A DNA stretch of 64,000 nucleotides from Sulfitobacter undariae (GCF_014196805.1 NZ_JACIEI010000017.1:1-64000), one strand, 5' to 3'; positions 1 to 9,797 are shown, counted from the stretch's first letter. Numbers and translations: made by a program. The notes: generated by a model from the letters alone, not told the origin.

Positions 1-31
1 GCCGCGCAGCTCATCCTGCGCGGCGTTTATT
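1..31 (+). terminator. Rho-independent terminator-like stem-loop
   Basis: A perfect 9-bp stem (GCCGCGCAG at 1-9, CTGCGCGGC at 16-24) with a 6-nt loop is followed by a T-rich stretch. It probably ends a gene lying left of the window; the direction is inferred from the T-rich side. Confidence 0.7.
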
Positions 32-439
32 CGTTCAAACAACAAAATAACATCAACAAAAAAACAAAAAATAGGCGCAAATTGTATCCAAATGCGAACC
101 GCGGCAACGGCTCCATCTGTGCAGATCTCAGATCCATAGACACGAAACATAACTTCAATCGCCTGCGCTATGCGGCAATCGAACTCAGCATGGGCCACCT
201 TACTTTCCAGCAAGGTAGGGGGAATTAGCCCAACCAATGTTGAATGAGTCCCATGGCCGCGCAGGGATTATGTAATCCAATCCCAGGTCAATGCTTCCTT
301 AAACGTGCCCCCATTTGGTCAATATTACGTCATTCGATGGTACTGATTTAGATTCTATACTCACTAAATGATTGCTGAATTTGTAGAACTTTCTCTCTGG
401 CAATGACCTACGTAACTTGAATGGTGTGAGTACCGACAA
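32..439. other. Intergenic region upstream of the RTX gene
   Basis: About 400 AT-rich bases with no convincing reading frame and no RNA gene that I recognise. It must hold the promoter of the RTX gene that starts at 440, but I could not pick a persuasive promoter or a clear ribosome binding site. Confidence 0.5.
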
Positions 440-3400
440 ATGGCTAATTTCATCAAAAACGGCACATTTGAAATCAACACACCCGGAAGCACCGGACAGA
501 TTCCACAGGGTTGGTCCGTCACTTCAGGTTCTCCCGACCATCAGAATGATGATACCTTTGAATGGTCTTCATACTTAGAGCGTTACTTACCTACGGATTT
601 GGATGCCGCGTCTGGCAGAGGCTATTTTGCATTAAGTAGTGGCGAAGAAGGCAGTGGAGCCCCGTACTCTGAGGCAGCAAAAACAACGTTGAACACGCAG
701 ATTCAAGCGGGTGAAACCTATACGTTCACATTCGATTTCTTTGTGAACAGCAACGTTGATGGGACAGAACCCCAGCCATCGTCGACTGAGTTGATTGTCA
801 CAATCGGGTCGCAACAAATTTCTGTGCCGCTCGACAGTACTGGTGTTGAAGCCCCGTATTGGCAAAGCATCAGTTTTGACTTTGTTGCTAAAGAAACAAC
901 AAATACCTTTAGCATCGGGACAGATGGCGTTTTGGACCCGTCAACAGGCCAGCCCTATATGGTTGTTGTGGATAACCTCGTGCTGGATGTTGCGAGTGAG
1001 ATCGTTGATGGGACCGCGGGAGGGGACAATATCACCCTTGGCTATGTCGATCCGGAAAACGATCAAATCGACAATGCAGACAATGCGGCCGGTACTAATG
1101 ATGACTCGGTTCGCGCCGGAGATGGTGACGACACAATCCACAGCTTTGAGGGTAACGACACAATTGATGCTGGTGCGGGCAGTGATTGGGCCGCTGGATA
1201 TGGTGGTGATGATTACATCGATGGCGGTTTTGGTGACGACACACTTTATGGCGGCATTGGTCAGGATACTCTGCTTGGTAGCTATGGCAGCGACGAGCTA
1301 CATGGCAATGACGGCGACGATTTTGTCGACGGCGGCGCGGGCAACGATTTGATCACGGGTGACTTGGGGCACGATACGCTTCTGGGGAACACGGGAAATG
1401 ACACGATATACGGCGCGACCGGCAATGACAGTGTCCTTGGCGGTTCTGGCGATGACTTGCTTTATGGCGAAGGCGGTAAAGATACGGTTTCCGCAGGCGA
1501 AGGTGCAGACACCGTTTACGGCGGATCGGAAGACGATCTGATAGATGGGGGTGCTGGAAACGACCTTCTGCTGGGTAATGAGGGTAACGATACCATTTAT
1601 GGGCGCGCAGGTCGCGACACCCTAAATGGGGGAGCCGACAACGATGTCCTTCGGGGCGGCGAAGGAGATGACATCGTTTCGGGCGGTAGCGGTAATGACG
1701 TTTTACACGGGGATGATGGTAATGACACTCTAACTGGAGGCAGCGGCGACGACATAATTGTTGGCGGCGCGGATGCGGACACGATCATCACCGGTAATGA
1801 CTATGGCGACGATACTGTTGATGGTGGCGAAGGCCGTGAGACGGTTGATGGCTCTGATATCCCGTCTGACTATGCGCAGTTAAGTGGCGTTATCATATCT
1901 GATCAACTCAACAATAGTATGGGCGTTGTGAACAGCTTTGCAACGGGCGAACTGGGTTATATGACCAGTAATGTGTACGCCGAGTTGTCAGATGTTAATG
2001 GTCAAACGCTTGTTCCGGATAGCAATGGTTTGGGGCAGCAAACGGTAGGTATTCTGGAGGTTGGTAACGAAGTCTATGTGAACGGTGTCCGCTACACTGT
2101 TACCGACGAAACAGGCTCCTATGCTGACGTAAGCTACAATACCGGAGGTTCTTCACAGGTCGCAACTGGTGCGAGCATATCTGTCTTTACGCTGTCTAAC
2201 GGTACCAACACGATCTATGCACAGCTCATCAGCCAGATGGGTGATGATGTTCCAACCGGTGCAGAAATTGAAAGTTTTGAGTTCACCGAAACTTTTGACG
2301 GCGGTCCCGCTGTCTTGGGCATTGGCTACAATGAAGCAGGGACTGAAGAATTCACTGCGGTCAACATGGACGAAGCCGTGGCTGGATATGGCGGCGACAT
2401 TCTTGACGCTAGCGAAGAGGATGCCGATCAGGAACTTGTTTTCTCGGGAGATGAAGCAGGCACACTATCCAATGTCAATGATACCATCGACTTTACTAAC
2501 ATGGAAAAATTCACGTTGGGTGATGGGGATGACACCGCTAATGCTGCGGCTACCACTCTTGGCACCGATATTGATGCAGGTGCAGGCAACGACACCCTTT
2601 ATGGGGGCACTGGTGACGATACTTTAGACGGTGGTGTGGGCGACGATCGCTTTGTCCTCGGCGACGGTTATGGCAATGATGTTATTAATGGCGGCGATGA
2701 ACGCGAGACCGTTGATGGCTCAACAATTCCGTCTGATTACGTGCAGCTGTCTGGCATCATCATTTCTGATCAGCTGAACAACGGTCTGGAAACAGATTAT
2801 AGCTTTGCCAACGGCGCGCTGGACTACATGACCGGCAATGTTTTTGCTGAATTGGACACCGATCTGGCCAACGTTCCGGGAAAGGCCGGCGTCGAATTTT
2901 CAAGTCTGCCAGGCGTCATAGGTGTGCTGCAGGTCGGCAATGAAGTTTACGTGAACGGCCAACCATTTACTGTTACCGCCCAAGCGGGAAGCTGGGCAAA
3001 GGTCACCTTTGATGCGGGCAATGGGCCGATTGTAGATGAGTATGGCATGGTGTCCATCTTCACCTTGTCGAATGGCTCAGACACAATTTATGCACAGATG
3101 ATTGCACAGACAGGCAATGATATTCCGGCTGGTGCCGAAATTCTGGGTTTTGAGTTTACCACCCTTGACCCGCTGGGCTCTGATGCACCACAAGGCATCG
3201 GCTATAATGAAGCTGGCACCGAAGATTTCACCGCCGCGACTGTGAATGAAATCCCCTACAGCGCTCCGCTTTCGACCAGCGATGGCGGTGCCGACTATCT
3301 TGATGCTTCGGGTGAAGATGATGACCAAACGCTGACTTTCACGACTAACGGGGCGGGGACACTGAGCAACGGTGCGGATACCGTTACGTTTACTGGCATC

Positions 3401-5836
3401 GATGAGGTAGAACTTGGCGATGGGGCAGATATTGTAAATGCCTCTGCAACCGACAAGGGCATTCATGTTCAAACGGGCGCGGGCGACGATACCATCACTG
3501 GCGGCGCTGGTGCAGATTTCATTTCTTCAGAAGAAGGCAGCGACGTCATAGAAGGCGGCGCAGGGGATGATGTTCTTTTCCTTGGGGCCACAGACGGGGC
3601 GGTTGATACTGTTATCTTCTCTGATGGGGATGGTGAGGACCTTGTTCACGAATTCGAAATCCCTACCATTGACGGCGCGACGGGTGACATCACAAGCCAC
3701 GACCAGATTGATGTATCAGACCTGACAGATACAAATGGCGATCCGGTTAACGTCCATGATGTCACTGTCAGCGAAAATGCTGATGGCAATGCTGTTCTGG
3801 GGTTCCCGAATGGAGAAAGCATCACCCTTGTAGGTATCAGTCAAGCGGATGTGGACAGCCACGAAATGCTGATCGCTATGGGTATTCCGGGCTCGGATTT
3901 TATCGTAAGCGGGACCAATGGCGATGACACGATAGATGTCGCCTATACAGGCGACCCTGATGGCGACATGGTTGATGCTTTTGATAATATGCCTGAAGAT
4001 AATAATGACGTTATCGAAGCAGGCGCTGGTGACGATACTATCATCAGCGGTGCTGGCAATGACAGTATTGATGGTGGTGACGATCAAGATGAGATCGTTC
4101 TGAAAAACGGATTCGGCGAAGATACCATCAACGGCGGCGAAGGCGGCATCGATTATGACATTCTGGACGCAGGCGATGTGACCGGTAATCTTATAGTCGA
4201 TCTAAGTGCCAACGGTGCGAATGACCCTGAATCCGGGACAATCTCTTATGAGGGTGCGCCTGCAGGTTTCCACTACATTCGGGTATTTGAGCCGAATGAT
4301 CCGAGTATAATCGACTCGAGAGGTGTATACCCTAAAGGGAATATCGATTTTAATGATGGCGTTTTCCACATGTTGTTGGTCGAAGACAACGACACTATGC
4401 TTGGCGACACTCAAGGCGGATCGCGGATAGTAGACCATACGCAAGCGGCTGCAAGGGATCTTGGTGGGCTTGATATATCAGGATTTAATGTCGGGTCTCC
4501 GGGGAAATCGACCTTTGTCGATGCAAATGGTGACAGGTTTGAAGTCGGGTGGCTCCAATCTTATGGTAGTGGGGGAACAACCACAGTACCCAATGGTACC
4601 TTCTTAATCGTTACTGACACGTCAGCTGGCGGAGCCCCGGTTGGCACGAGCACGAGCACTGGCTACGAGAACGCAATTGCTGACTTTCGATATAGTAGCT
4701 TTACAGGGGGCCAAACAACCAGTGAGTTTACCGAAATCGAGGAAGTGATCCTCGGCAGCGGCGACGATGTGGTCATCGGATCAAGTGGCGGTGATAAGGT
4801 TTTGACTGGTGCAGGTGCTGATACCGTTTACGGTGGTGCTGGTGATGATGAAATATACGGCGATGCTGGCGATGACGTCATCAAGGGCGGCACTGGTAAT
4901 GACACCATTTCAGGCGGTGACGGCAACGATACGTTTGTCTATTCTGCCGGTGATGGCGCGGATACGATTACCGATTTTGGAACGGATGACAGTGGTTCCA
5001 TCAACGATGGCGACAATTCGAACAACGATTTTGTCGACCTCTCGGGGTTTTATAACACAACTACCCTTGCCGCTGTAAACGGATCAGATTCTGATCCAAG
5101 CAATGACATCAAAACGGCACTGCATATGCTGCGTGCGGATGCGGCGGACGGTGCGATTGACGGGATCATTGATGGTGTAGATCACAGCGCCAGCATTGGT
5201 GACATCGATCTGACGTTGCTATCTGCTGGATCGGCTGTTGTAGGGGATGATCTGACCTTTGATAACACTGGTGTGCCTTGTTTCGTGTCTGGTACATTGA
5301 TCACCACGGCGCGTGGCCTTGTACCTGTGGAAGAATTGCAGGCAGGTGACCGCGTTCAAACCCGCGATAACGGCTTTCGCAAAATCGTTTGGGTTGGCTC
5401 CAAGAAAGCCGCCGCAACGGGCAAGCTGGCACCGATCCGGATTGAAAAAGGTCTTTTACAGAATGACCGTGCGCTTTGGCTTTCGCCGAACCACCGCATT
5501 TTGCATGTAAACTGGCAGGCGGAGTTGATGTTTGGTGAAACCGAAGTGCTGCATTCGGCCAAAACACTGCTGGGCACCTCGGGTGTACGGCAGGTTGAAG
5601 GAGGATCGGTCTCGTATTTTCACATCTTGTTTGAGCAGCATGAGATCATTCGCTCTGAGGGGACATGGACAGAAAGCTTCCATCCCGGACAGGTCGGGCT
5701 GGGTGCGCTTTCGAACGAAACCCGCGATGAAATTCTGGAACTGTTCCCCGAATTGCAATCTACAACTGCGTCCTACGGGGGGACCGCGCGGGTTTCACTG
5801 CATACCTATGAGGCAAAATTGCTTTTGGCGGCTTGA
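440..5836 (+). CDS. Giant RTX calcium-binding exoprotein with C-terminal Hint domain
   Basis: 1798 residues with no Sec signal peptide. The first ~180 residues resemble a beta-sandwich, ligand-binding type domain (opening NGTFE, later VVVDNLVL). Dense RTX nonapeptides (GGxGxDxLx type, e.g. GGSGNDVLHG) fill about residues 225-450, with smaller blocks near 712-740, 1012-1040, 1190-1213 and 1441-1497. Two copies of a ~230-residue module lie between the first blocks. From Cys1614 (PCFVSGTLITT) to about 1760 is a Hint_2 (hedgehog/intein-like) domain with LSPNHRIL. RTX repeats bind calcium outside the cell and are usually exported by type I secretion; no secretion genes are in the window. Such RTX-Hint proteins are common in roseobacters. 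Adhesion, surface layer or autoprocessing roles are inference. The acidic composition (Asp/Gly-rich) is typical of RTX proteins. Confidence 0.9.
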   Translation: MANFIKNGTFEINTPGSTGQIPQGWSVTSGSPDHQNDDTFEWSSYLERYLPTDLDAASGRGYFALSSGEEGSGAPYSEAAKTTLNTQIQAGETYTFTFDFFVNSNVDGTEPQPSSTELIVTIGSQQISVPLDSTGVEAPYWQSISFDFVAKETTNTFSIGTDGVLDPSTGQPYMVVVDNLVLDVASEIVDGTAGGDNITLGYVDPENDQIDNADNAAGTNDDSVRAGDGDDTIHSFEGNDTIDAGAGSDWAAGYGGDDYIDGGFGDDTLYGGIGQDTLLGSYGSDELHGNDGDDFVDGGAGNDLITGDLGHDTLLGNTGNDTIYGATGNDSVLGGSGDDLLYGEGGKDTVSAGEGADTVYGGSEDDLIDGGAGNDLLLGNEGNDTIYGRAGRDTLNGGADNDVLRGGEGDDIVSGGSGNDVLHGDDGNDTLTGGSGDDIIVGGADADTIITGNDYGDDTVDGGEGRETVDGSDIPSDYAQLSGVIISDQLNNSMGVVNSFATGELGYMTSNVYAELSDVNGQTLVPDSNGLGQQTVGILEVGNEVYVNGVRYTVTDETGSYADVSYNTGGSSQVATGASISVFTLSNGTNTIYAQLISQMGDDVPTGAEIESFEFTETFDGGPAVLGIGYNEAGTEEFTAVNMDEAVAGYGGDILDASEEDADQELVFSGDEAGTLSNVNDTIDFTNMEKFTLGDGDDTANAAATTLGTDIDAGAGNDTLYGGTGDDTLDGGVGDDRFVLGDGYGNDVINGGDERETVDGSTIPSDYVQLSGIIISDQLNNGLETDYSFANGALDYMTGNVFAELDTDLANVPGKAGVEFSSLPGVIGVLQVGNEVYVNGQPFTVTAQAGSWAKVTFDAGNGPIVDEYGMVSIFTLSNGSDTIYAQMIAQTGNDIPAGAEILGFEFTTLDPLGSDAPQGIGYNEAGTEDFTAATVNEIPYSAPLSTSDGGADYLDASGEDDDQTLTFTTNGAGTLSNGADTVTFTGIDEVELGDGADIVNASATDKGIHVQTGAGDDTITGGAGADFISSEEGSDVIEGGAGDDVLFLGATDGAVDTVIFSDGDGEDLVHEFEIPTIDGATGDITSHDQIDVSDLTDTNGDPVNVHDVTVSENADGNAVLGFPNGESITLVGISQADVDSHEMLIAMGIPGSDFIVSGTNGDDTIDVAYTGDPDGDMVDAFDNMPEDNNDVIEAGAGDDTIISGAGNDSIDGGDDQDEIVLKNGFGEDTINGGEGGIDYDILDAGDVTGNLIVDLSANGANDPESGTISYEGAPAGFHYIRVFEPNDPSIIDSRGVYPKGNIDFNDGVFHMLLVEDNDTMLGDTQGGSRIVDHTQAAARDLGGLDISGFNVGSPGKSTFVDANGDRFEVGWLQSYGSGGTTTVPNGTFLIVTDTSAGGAPVGTSTSTGYENAIADFRYSSFTGGQTTSEFTEIEEVILGSGDDVVIGSSGGDKVLTGAGADTVYGGAGDDEIYGDAGDDVIKGGTGNDTISGGDGNDTFVYSAGDGADTITDFGTDDSGSINDGDNSNNDFVDLSGFYNTTTLAAVNGSDSDPSNDIKTALHMLRADAADGAIDGIIDGVDHSASIGDIDLTLLSAGSAVVGDDLTFDNTGVPCFVSGTLITTARGLVPVEELQAGDRVQTRDNGFRKIVWVGSKKAAATGKLAPIRIEKGLLQNDRALWLSPNHRILHVNWQAELMFGETEVLHSAKTLLGTSGVRQVEGGSVSYFHILFEQHEIIRSEGTWTESFHPGQVGLGALSNETRDEILELFPELQSTTASYGGTARVSLHTYEAKLLLAA
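1801..3400 (+). repeat. Tandem duplicated module inside the RTX gene
   Basis: The stretches about 1801-2480 and 2668-3400 encode two related modules. Shared landmarks in both are ETVDGS, the segment IISDQLNN, VGNEVYVNG, IFTLSNG, GIGYNEAGTE and DQ-L-F near the end of the copy. Each is preceded by RTX nonapeptides, so the unit of duplication is RTX plus module. Copies are diverged, so the duplication is old. Confidence 0.8.
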
Positions 5837-5863
5837 TAGCCAGCCTCTAGCGGGGTGCACAGT

Positions 5864-6619
5864 TTAATCCCGTAGGGCAGGCAGGCCCACGCCGGTGCTT
5901 TCAAAACCGCCATCAGCTGCGATGACTTGGCCTGTCACATAGCTGGCTTTGTCAGAGCATAGAAATGTAATGACCTCGGCCAGTTCATTTTCGGTCCCAT
6001 AGCGGTTCAGCGGAATTGAATCGTGGTAGGCTGCTATGATCTCGGGTGAATGAACCGCCATTGCCAGTTTGGTCCGCACGGGCCCAGGGCAAACGCAATT
6101 TGCACGTATGCCGTATTCGCCCAGTTCGGCGGCCTGTTGTTTAGTGAGGTGGATAACCGCAGCCTTGGATGTGCCATAGGCCACCCGCAAAGTTGACGCC
6201 CGCAGACCACTGATAGACGCGATGTTGACGAAAGCGCCTTTCGTTTTTTTCAATGCTGGTATTGTCGCTAGCGACACCAAAAACACGCCGTCCAAATTGG
6301 TGTCCATGACGCGCCGCCAATCGGCAAAGGTGGTTTCCTCAAGAGGGCGGAAATCAGCAACGCCAGCATTGTTTACAACGGCATCAATACGCCCGAAGGA
6401 CGCCAAAACCTCTGAAACCATTTCGATGACATCATCGCTGCGCGACACGTCACAAGAAAATGCACGTGCCTCGTTGAACTGTTTGGCGGCTGCATTCAAT
6501 TCGTCTGTATCACGGTCCACCATGGCAACCTGCCAGCCTTGTTCGATGAATAGCTTCGCTGTCGCCAGTCCAATTCCCCGCGCTGCGCCTGTCACTAATG
6601 CTACTTTGTCCGTCATCAT
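5864..6619 (-). CDS. Short-chain dehydrogenase/reductase (SDR)
   Basis: A classical SDR of about 250 residues, NAD(P)-dependent oxidoreductase acting on an alcohol or ketone. The Rossmann motif TGAARGIG is at the N-terminus, NNAG follows in the middle, and the catalytic Ser, Tyr and Lys are seen in NIASISG and YGTSK. The C-terminus has the usual YVTGQ and DGGF signature. A GGAG ribosome site lies just upstream of two adjacent ATG codons (6619 and 6616); a GTG at 6625 overlaps that site and is unlikely. It sits 37 bp after dctM in the same direction, so it is probably the last gene of the TRAP transporter operon and acts on the imported compound or its product. Substrate unknown. Confidence 0.9.
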   Translation of the reverse strand: MMTDKVALVTGAARGIGLATAKLFIEQGWQVAMVDRDTDELNAAAKQFNEARAFSCDVSRSDDVIEMVSEVLASFGRIDAVVNNAGVADFRPLEETTFADWRRVMDTNLDGVFLVSLATIPALKKTKGAFVNIASISGLRASTLRVAYGTSKAAVIHLTKQQAAELGEYGIRANCVCPGPVRTKLAMAVHSPEIIAAYHDSIPLNRYGTENELAEVITFLCSDKASYVTGQVIAADGGFESTGVGLPALRD

Positions 6620-6656
6620 CTTCACTCCTGATCCGTCATATTGCGCTACAAAAGGG

Positions 6657-7979
6657 TTACTTCATCCATATCAGTAAATATGTCGTCAGCTCGGGCCAGA
6701 GGGCGATAATGGCAAGGCCGATGGTGCTGGTGATCAGGAAAGGCACAGCGGCAACCGCAATTTTCTCTAGCGATATTTTCGCCACGTTTGCCGCAACAAA
6801 AAGATTGATGCCCACGGGTGGTGTGAAAAGACCGATCGCGAGGTTGATCATCAAAAATACACCGAACCACACAGGATCCCATTCAAGGGCGCGCACGACG
6901 GGCAAGAAGATGGGCAACGATATAAACATAATCGTTACGGCATCCATAAACATGCCAGTAATCAGCAAGATTACGGCCATGACGACCATAATGGTCCATT
7001 CGGACTCGCTCAGCGCAAGTAATCCTTCGGAGTAGCGCCCGACGACGTCATCAACCGTAACAACCCACCCAAACAGGCTGGCGAAGGTAACGACCAACAT
7101 GACCACTGCCGAAGATGAGGATGCATCACCGAGTGCATCAAAAAGGGTAGAGAGCGTAAGTGTACGGTAGATAAAGAAACCCACGAAAAGAGCGTAAACC
7201 ACTGCCACGATTGCGGCCTCTGTAGGGGTGAAGATGCCAGTATAAATACCGCCAAGGATGACAACGGGTGTCATGAGCCCCCAAATGGCATCTGTGAAGC
7301 TGAGAAACACTCGTTTCGGGAATGCAAATTCGCTATATGGCATCGGAGCAAGCTCGGCGATCTTGGATGCTTTAGCATCTGCGCGTTGGCGGCTCACAAA
7401 CGGCAATGCGGCCAGCATCAATGCGCCCATCACGGCACCGGGTAAAATCGCAGCGATGAACAGATCACCGATAGAGACTTCTGCAATCACGCCATAGATC
7501 ACAAGTCCGATGGAGGGCGGGATGACAATAGACAAGGCCGCACCAGTACAGACCATCGCTGCGGCAAATGCCTTTGGGTACCCGTCTTCGACCATGCCGC
7601 GGATCACCATCGGGCCAATCGCAGCAACCGAGGCAGGGCCAGACCCTGAAACCGCGCCCCAGAACAGGCTTACCACAACACCCACAAGGCCCATGCCACC
7701 GGGTAGGCTGCCCATGAGAACGCGGAAAAAGCGGATCATTCTATCTGCCATGCCTGCGGTGCCCATCAAGATGCCTGCAAGAATGAAAAACGGGATCGCG
7801 AGAAGCGAGAACTTTGTAATGCCGCTGGCAAGCAGATCGCCCACTAAATCCAGACCAAAGCCCATCTGCCACATGGCAAACATGGACGACAGTCCCAGTG
7901 AAAACGCCACGGGAACGCGAATGATCAAAAGGGCCGCAAACAAGAGCAACATCTGTGTGCCTGTATCAAGATCAAACAT
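6657..7979 (-). CDS. dctM: TRAP transporter large permease (DctM family)
   Basis: About 440 residues, highly hydrophobic throughout with around a dozen predicted membrane segments, the normal size for the DctM subunit that carries the solute through the inner membrane using a sodium gradient. Family landmarks are the early RVPVAF segment, FFILAG, and PPSIGLVIYG. The start at 7979 (MFDLDTG) overlaps the end of dctQ by 8 bp, which fits translational coupling and argues against the longer frame starting at 8018. The substrate cannot be read from the permease; the SDR, thiolase and acyl-CoA synthetase nearby suggest a carboxylic acid. Confidence 0.93.
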   Translation of the reverse strand: MFDLDTGTQMLLLFAALLIIRVPVAFSLGLSSMFAMWQMGFGLDLVGDLLASGITKFSLLAIPFFILAGILMGTAGMADRMIRFFRVLMGSLPGGMGLVGVVVSLFWGAVSGSGPASVAAIGPMVIRGMVEDGYPKAFAAAMVCTGAALSIVIPPSIGLVIYGVIAEVSIGDLFIAAILPGAVMGALMLAALPFVSRQRADAKASKIAELAPMPYSEFAFPKRVFLSFTDAIWGLMTPVVILGGIYTGIFTPTEAAIVAVVYALFVGFFIYRTLTLSTLFDALGDASSSSAVVMLVVTFASLFGWVVTVDDVVGRYSEGLLALSESEWTIMVVMAVILLITGMFMDAVTIMFISLPIFLPVVRALEWDPVWFGVFLMINLAIGLFTPPVGINLFVAANVAKISLEKIAVAAVPFLITSTIGLAIIALWPELTTYLLIWMK

Positions 7980-8454
7980 AGCTACCCGCCTTTTGTGCGG
8001 CGACTGCAGCTTGAACAAGACGCAGGGCGATTAGAAAAAATCCCAAAGGCAATGCCAGTGAATAATACCACGAGGGTATCTGAAGTCCGGCAGAAACAAT
8101 GCCGCTGGCTCTCTGGTTCATCACCATTTCAATACAAAACCATGCGGATAGCAGTAATAGCACGACGCTAAGCACTACGGCGAGCCAACATACGAAGGGC
8201 CGTATGGCTGCGGGTAGTAGGTCGGTGAAAAGCGATACGGCGAGATGCTGGCCTCTGCGCGCTGCAATTGCACCACCAAAAACAGTCAGCAACAAGAAAC
8301 CGTTCAACAGAATTTCTTGGGTTGCTGCAAAAGAATAGTTAGAAAGGTAACGGACCAACACGTTTGCAAAACCGATAAGCGTCATCACTAAGAAGATGAC
8401 GCTGCAAATATACTCTTCCAGCCTGTCGGCTACTTTAAGTATCGGATTTTTCAC
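7972..8454 (-). CDS. dctQ: TRAP transporter small permease (DctQ family)
   Basis: About 160 residues with four predicted membrane helices, typical of DctQ, the subunit that links the binding protein to DctM. The motif-like FANVLVRYL and the GGAIAARRGQHLAV segment are characteristic. I place the start at a GTG (VKNPILK) at 8454 because AAAGG lies 8 bases upstream; the longer frame to 8499 needs a TTG without a clear ribosome site. It lies between dctP and dctM and overlaps dctM by 8 bp. Confidence 0.88.
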   Translation of the reverse strand: MKNPILKVADRLEEYICSVIFLVMTLIGFANVLVRYLSNYSFAATQEILLNGFLLLTVFGGAIAARRGQHLAVSLFTDLLPAAIRPFVCWLAVVLSVVLLLLSAWFCIEMVMNQRASGIVSAGLQIPSWYYSLALPLGFFLIALRLVQAAVAAQKAGSYV

Positions 8455-8520
8455 GGGGCATACCTTTGTTAGAAAAATCGCCACACCAACCTTGCACAAT
8501 CGTCATAGGGCGGGGGCGTA

Positions 8521-8546
8521 GCGTACCCCGCCTGTGCGGGATACGC
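8521..8546 (-). terminator. Stem-loop between dctP and dctQ
   Basis: The two arms GCGTAcCCCGC and GCGGGaTACGC pair at 10 of 11 positions around a 4-nt loop. It lies in the 100-bp gap after the binding-protein gene and before the permeases and has no following T-run on the minus strand, so it is more likely a partial terminator or 3'-end stabiliser than a complete stop. Confidence 0.6.
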
Positions 8547-8560
8547 TGGTTTAGAGTGGT

Positions 8561-9559
8561 TTAATTTACAGAATCGATAGACGTCTGGAACAGAGCAACC
8601 AATTCGGGGCTAACCTTGGCGGCCCACTTGTCAAACGGCTCTTTGGTGGCGTCACGGAAGGCCTGTAGTTCTTCGGCAGTTGGTTCATAGACTTCCATGC
8701 CTTCGGCTCTCAATTTATCCAGACCCGCGGCAGTACCTTCACGGGTTACTTTGATTTGGAATGCCATTGCTTCTGTTGCGGCGGCTTGAACCTTGGCTTG
8801 GGTGTCAGCATCCCAGCCTTCCCATTTCTCTTTGCTTACGCCAAGGAAAATGGGGTCGTATGAATAGTGCCATGGCGTGATGTACTTTTGAACTTCGTAA
8901 ACGCGCTGGGGTACAATAACCGCACCGATAGGGTTTTCCTGCCCGTCGACAACACCTTGCTGAAGTGCGCTGAATGTTTCCGCCCACTGCATTTGCTGCG
9001 GGTTTGCGCCCAATGCAGTCATCACATCAATATACATCGGGCCCGCAACGCGCATTTTCAGGCCTTTCAAATCATCAGGTGACTTGATCGGGTGAACGTT
9101 GTTGGTGACTTCGCGGAAACCGTTTTCACCCCATGCAAGCACGATAATGCCGTGCTCGGCCATGATTTCGGCCATCTTTGCACCTGGGGCGCCGGATGTT
9201 GTTGCGTCTACGGCTTCATAGCTGGAATAAAGATAGGGCAGTGAAAAAACAGCCATTTCAGGAACAATTGGCGTCACGTTGATCGCGGAAGTCACAACAA
9301 AATCTAACGCGCCACGGCCAACCATTTCGGCTTGTTTCATTTGGTCACCACCAGCCAGTTGCGCGTTTGCAAAAACACGAACGCTCAGATCACCGCCAGT
9401 TGATTCTTTCAACAGCTCCGAGAATTTTTCGGAGCCCTGATGCCAGGACGTTGTATCGCTGGTATTATGCGAAAGGCGCAATGTTTCAGCAACTGCAGCC
9501 GTGCCGAATGCCGTGGCCGCCGAAATTGCCGCAGCAAAAACGAATTTCATTTTAGACAT
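8561..9559 (-). CDS. dctP: TRAP transporter substrate-binding protein (DctP family)
   Basis: About 332 residues. The start at 9559 (MSKMKF) is set by a strong GGAGG ribosome site 6 bases upstream and is followed by a clear signal peptide ending near AVAE. The mature protein has the DctP fold signatures: LRLSHNTSDT at the start, a conserved RVAG segment for carboxylate binding (MRVAGPMYID), and VVDGQENPIG near the hinge. It captures a solute, usually an organic acid, in the periplasm. First gene of dctPQM-SDR and divergent from an IclR regulator, with two matched palindromes in between. Confidence 0.93.
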   Translation of the reverse strand: MSKMKFVFAAAISAATAFGTAAVAETLRLSHNTSDTTSWHQGSEKFSELLKESTGGDLSVRVFANAQLAGGDQMKQAEMVGRGALDFVVTSAINVTPIVPEMAVFSLPYLYSSYEAVDATTSGAPGAKMAEIMAEHGIIVLAWGENGFREVTNNVHPIKSPDDLKGLKMRVAGPMYIDVMTALGANPQQMQWAETFSALQQGVVDGQENPIGAVIVPQRVYEVQKYITPWHYSYDPIFLGVSKEKWEGWDADTQAKVQAAATEAMAFQIKVTREGTAAGLDKLRAEGMEVYEPTAEELQAFRDATKEPFDKWAAKVSPELVALFQTSIDSVN

Positions 9560-9613
9560 ATTAATTCCTCCAATTTTCGAACCTCCTGTCAGAAGGCCTC
9601 CCTGCGCCAAGGG

Positions 9614-9626
9614 TCCATATTTTGGA
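9614..9626. promoter_or_regulatory. Candidate IclR operator, copy 1
   Basis: The 13-bp inverted repeat TCCA-TATTT-TGGA lies 55 bp upstream of dctP. Its sequence recurs with one base change at 9764-9776, near the regulator gene. Two near-identical palindromes flanking a divergent promoter region are what an autoregulated IclR switch would need; assignment to this regulator is inference. Confidence 0.55.
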
Positions 9627-9762
9627 TGTCGTTGCAAGTTAAAAGTCGAACCTAGTTTCATATTATTTCAAAATTGCCCTTGAAACATATGATATATTGC
9701 TCAACACTTGGGGAAATGGCGTGGTTGCGTGATATCCGCGCTAGATTCCCGCTTTGCATCAA

Positions 9763-9777
9763 GTCCATATTGTGGAC
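9763..9777. promoter_or_regulatory. Candidate IclR operator, copy 2
   Basis: The inverted repeat GTCCA-TATTG-TGGAC lies just before the proposed GTG start of the IclR gene. Its core differs by one base from the copy at 9614-9626. It would fall inside the coding sequence if the regulator began at the ATG at 9708, which is one reason to prefer the later start. Confidence 0.55.
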
Positions 9778-9797
9778 ATATAGGACGCCTTGACCAA

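Noticed and set aside
1110-1790. Closely spaced short repeats resembling a CRISPR-like array
   Set aside because: The repeat period of 27 bp follows nine-codon RTX units inside an open frame; spacers are not unique.
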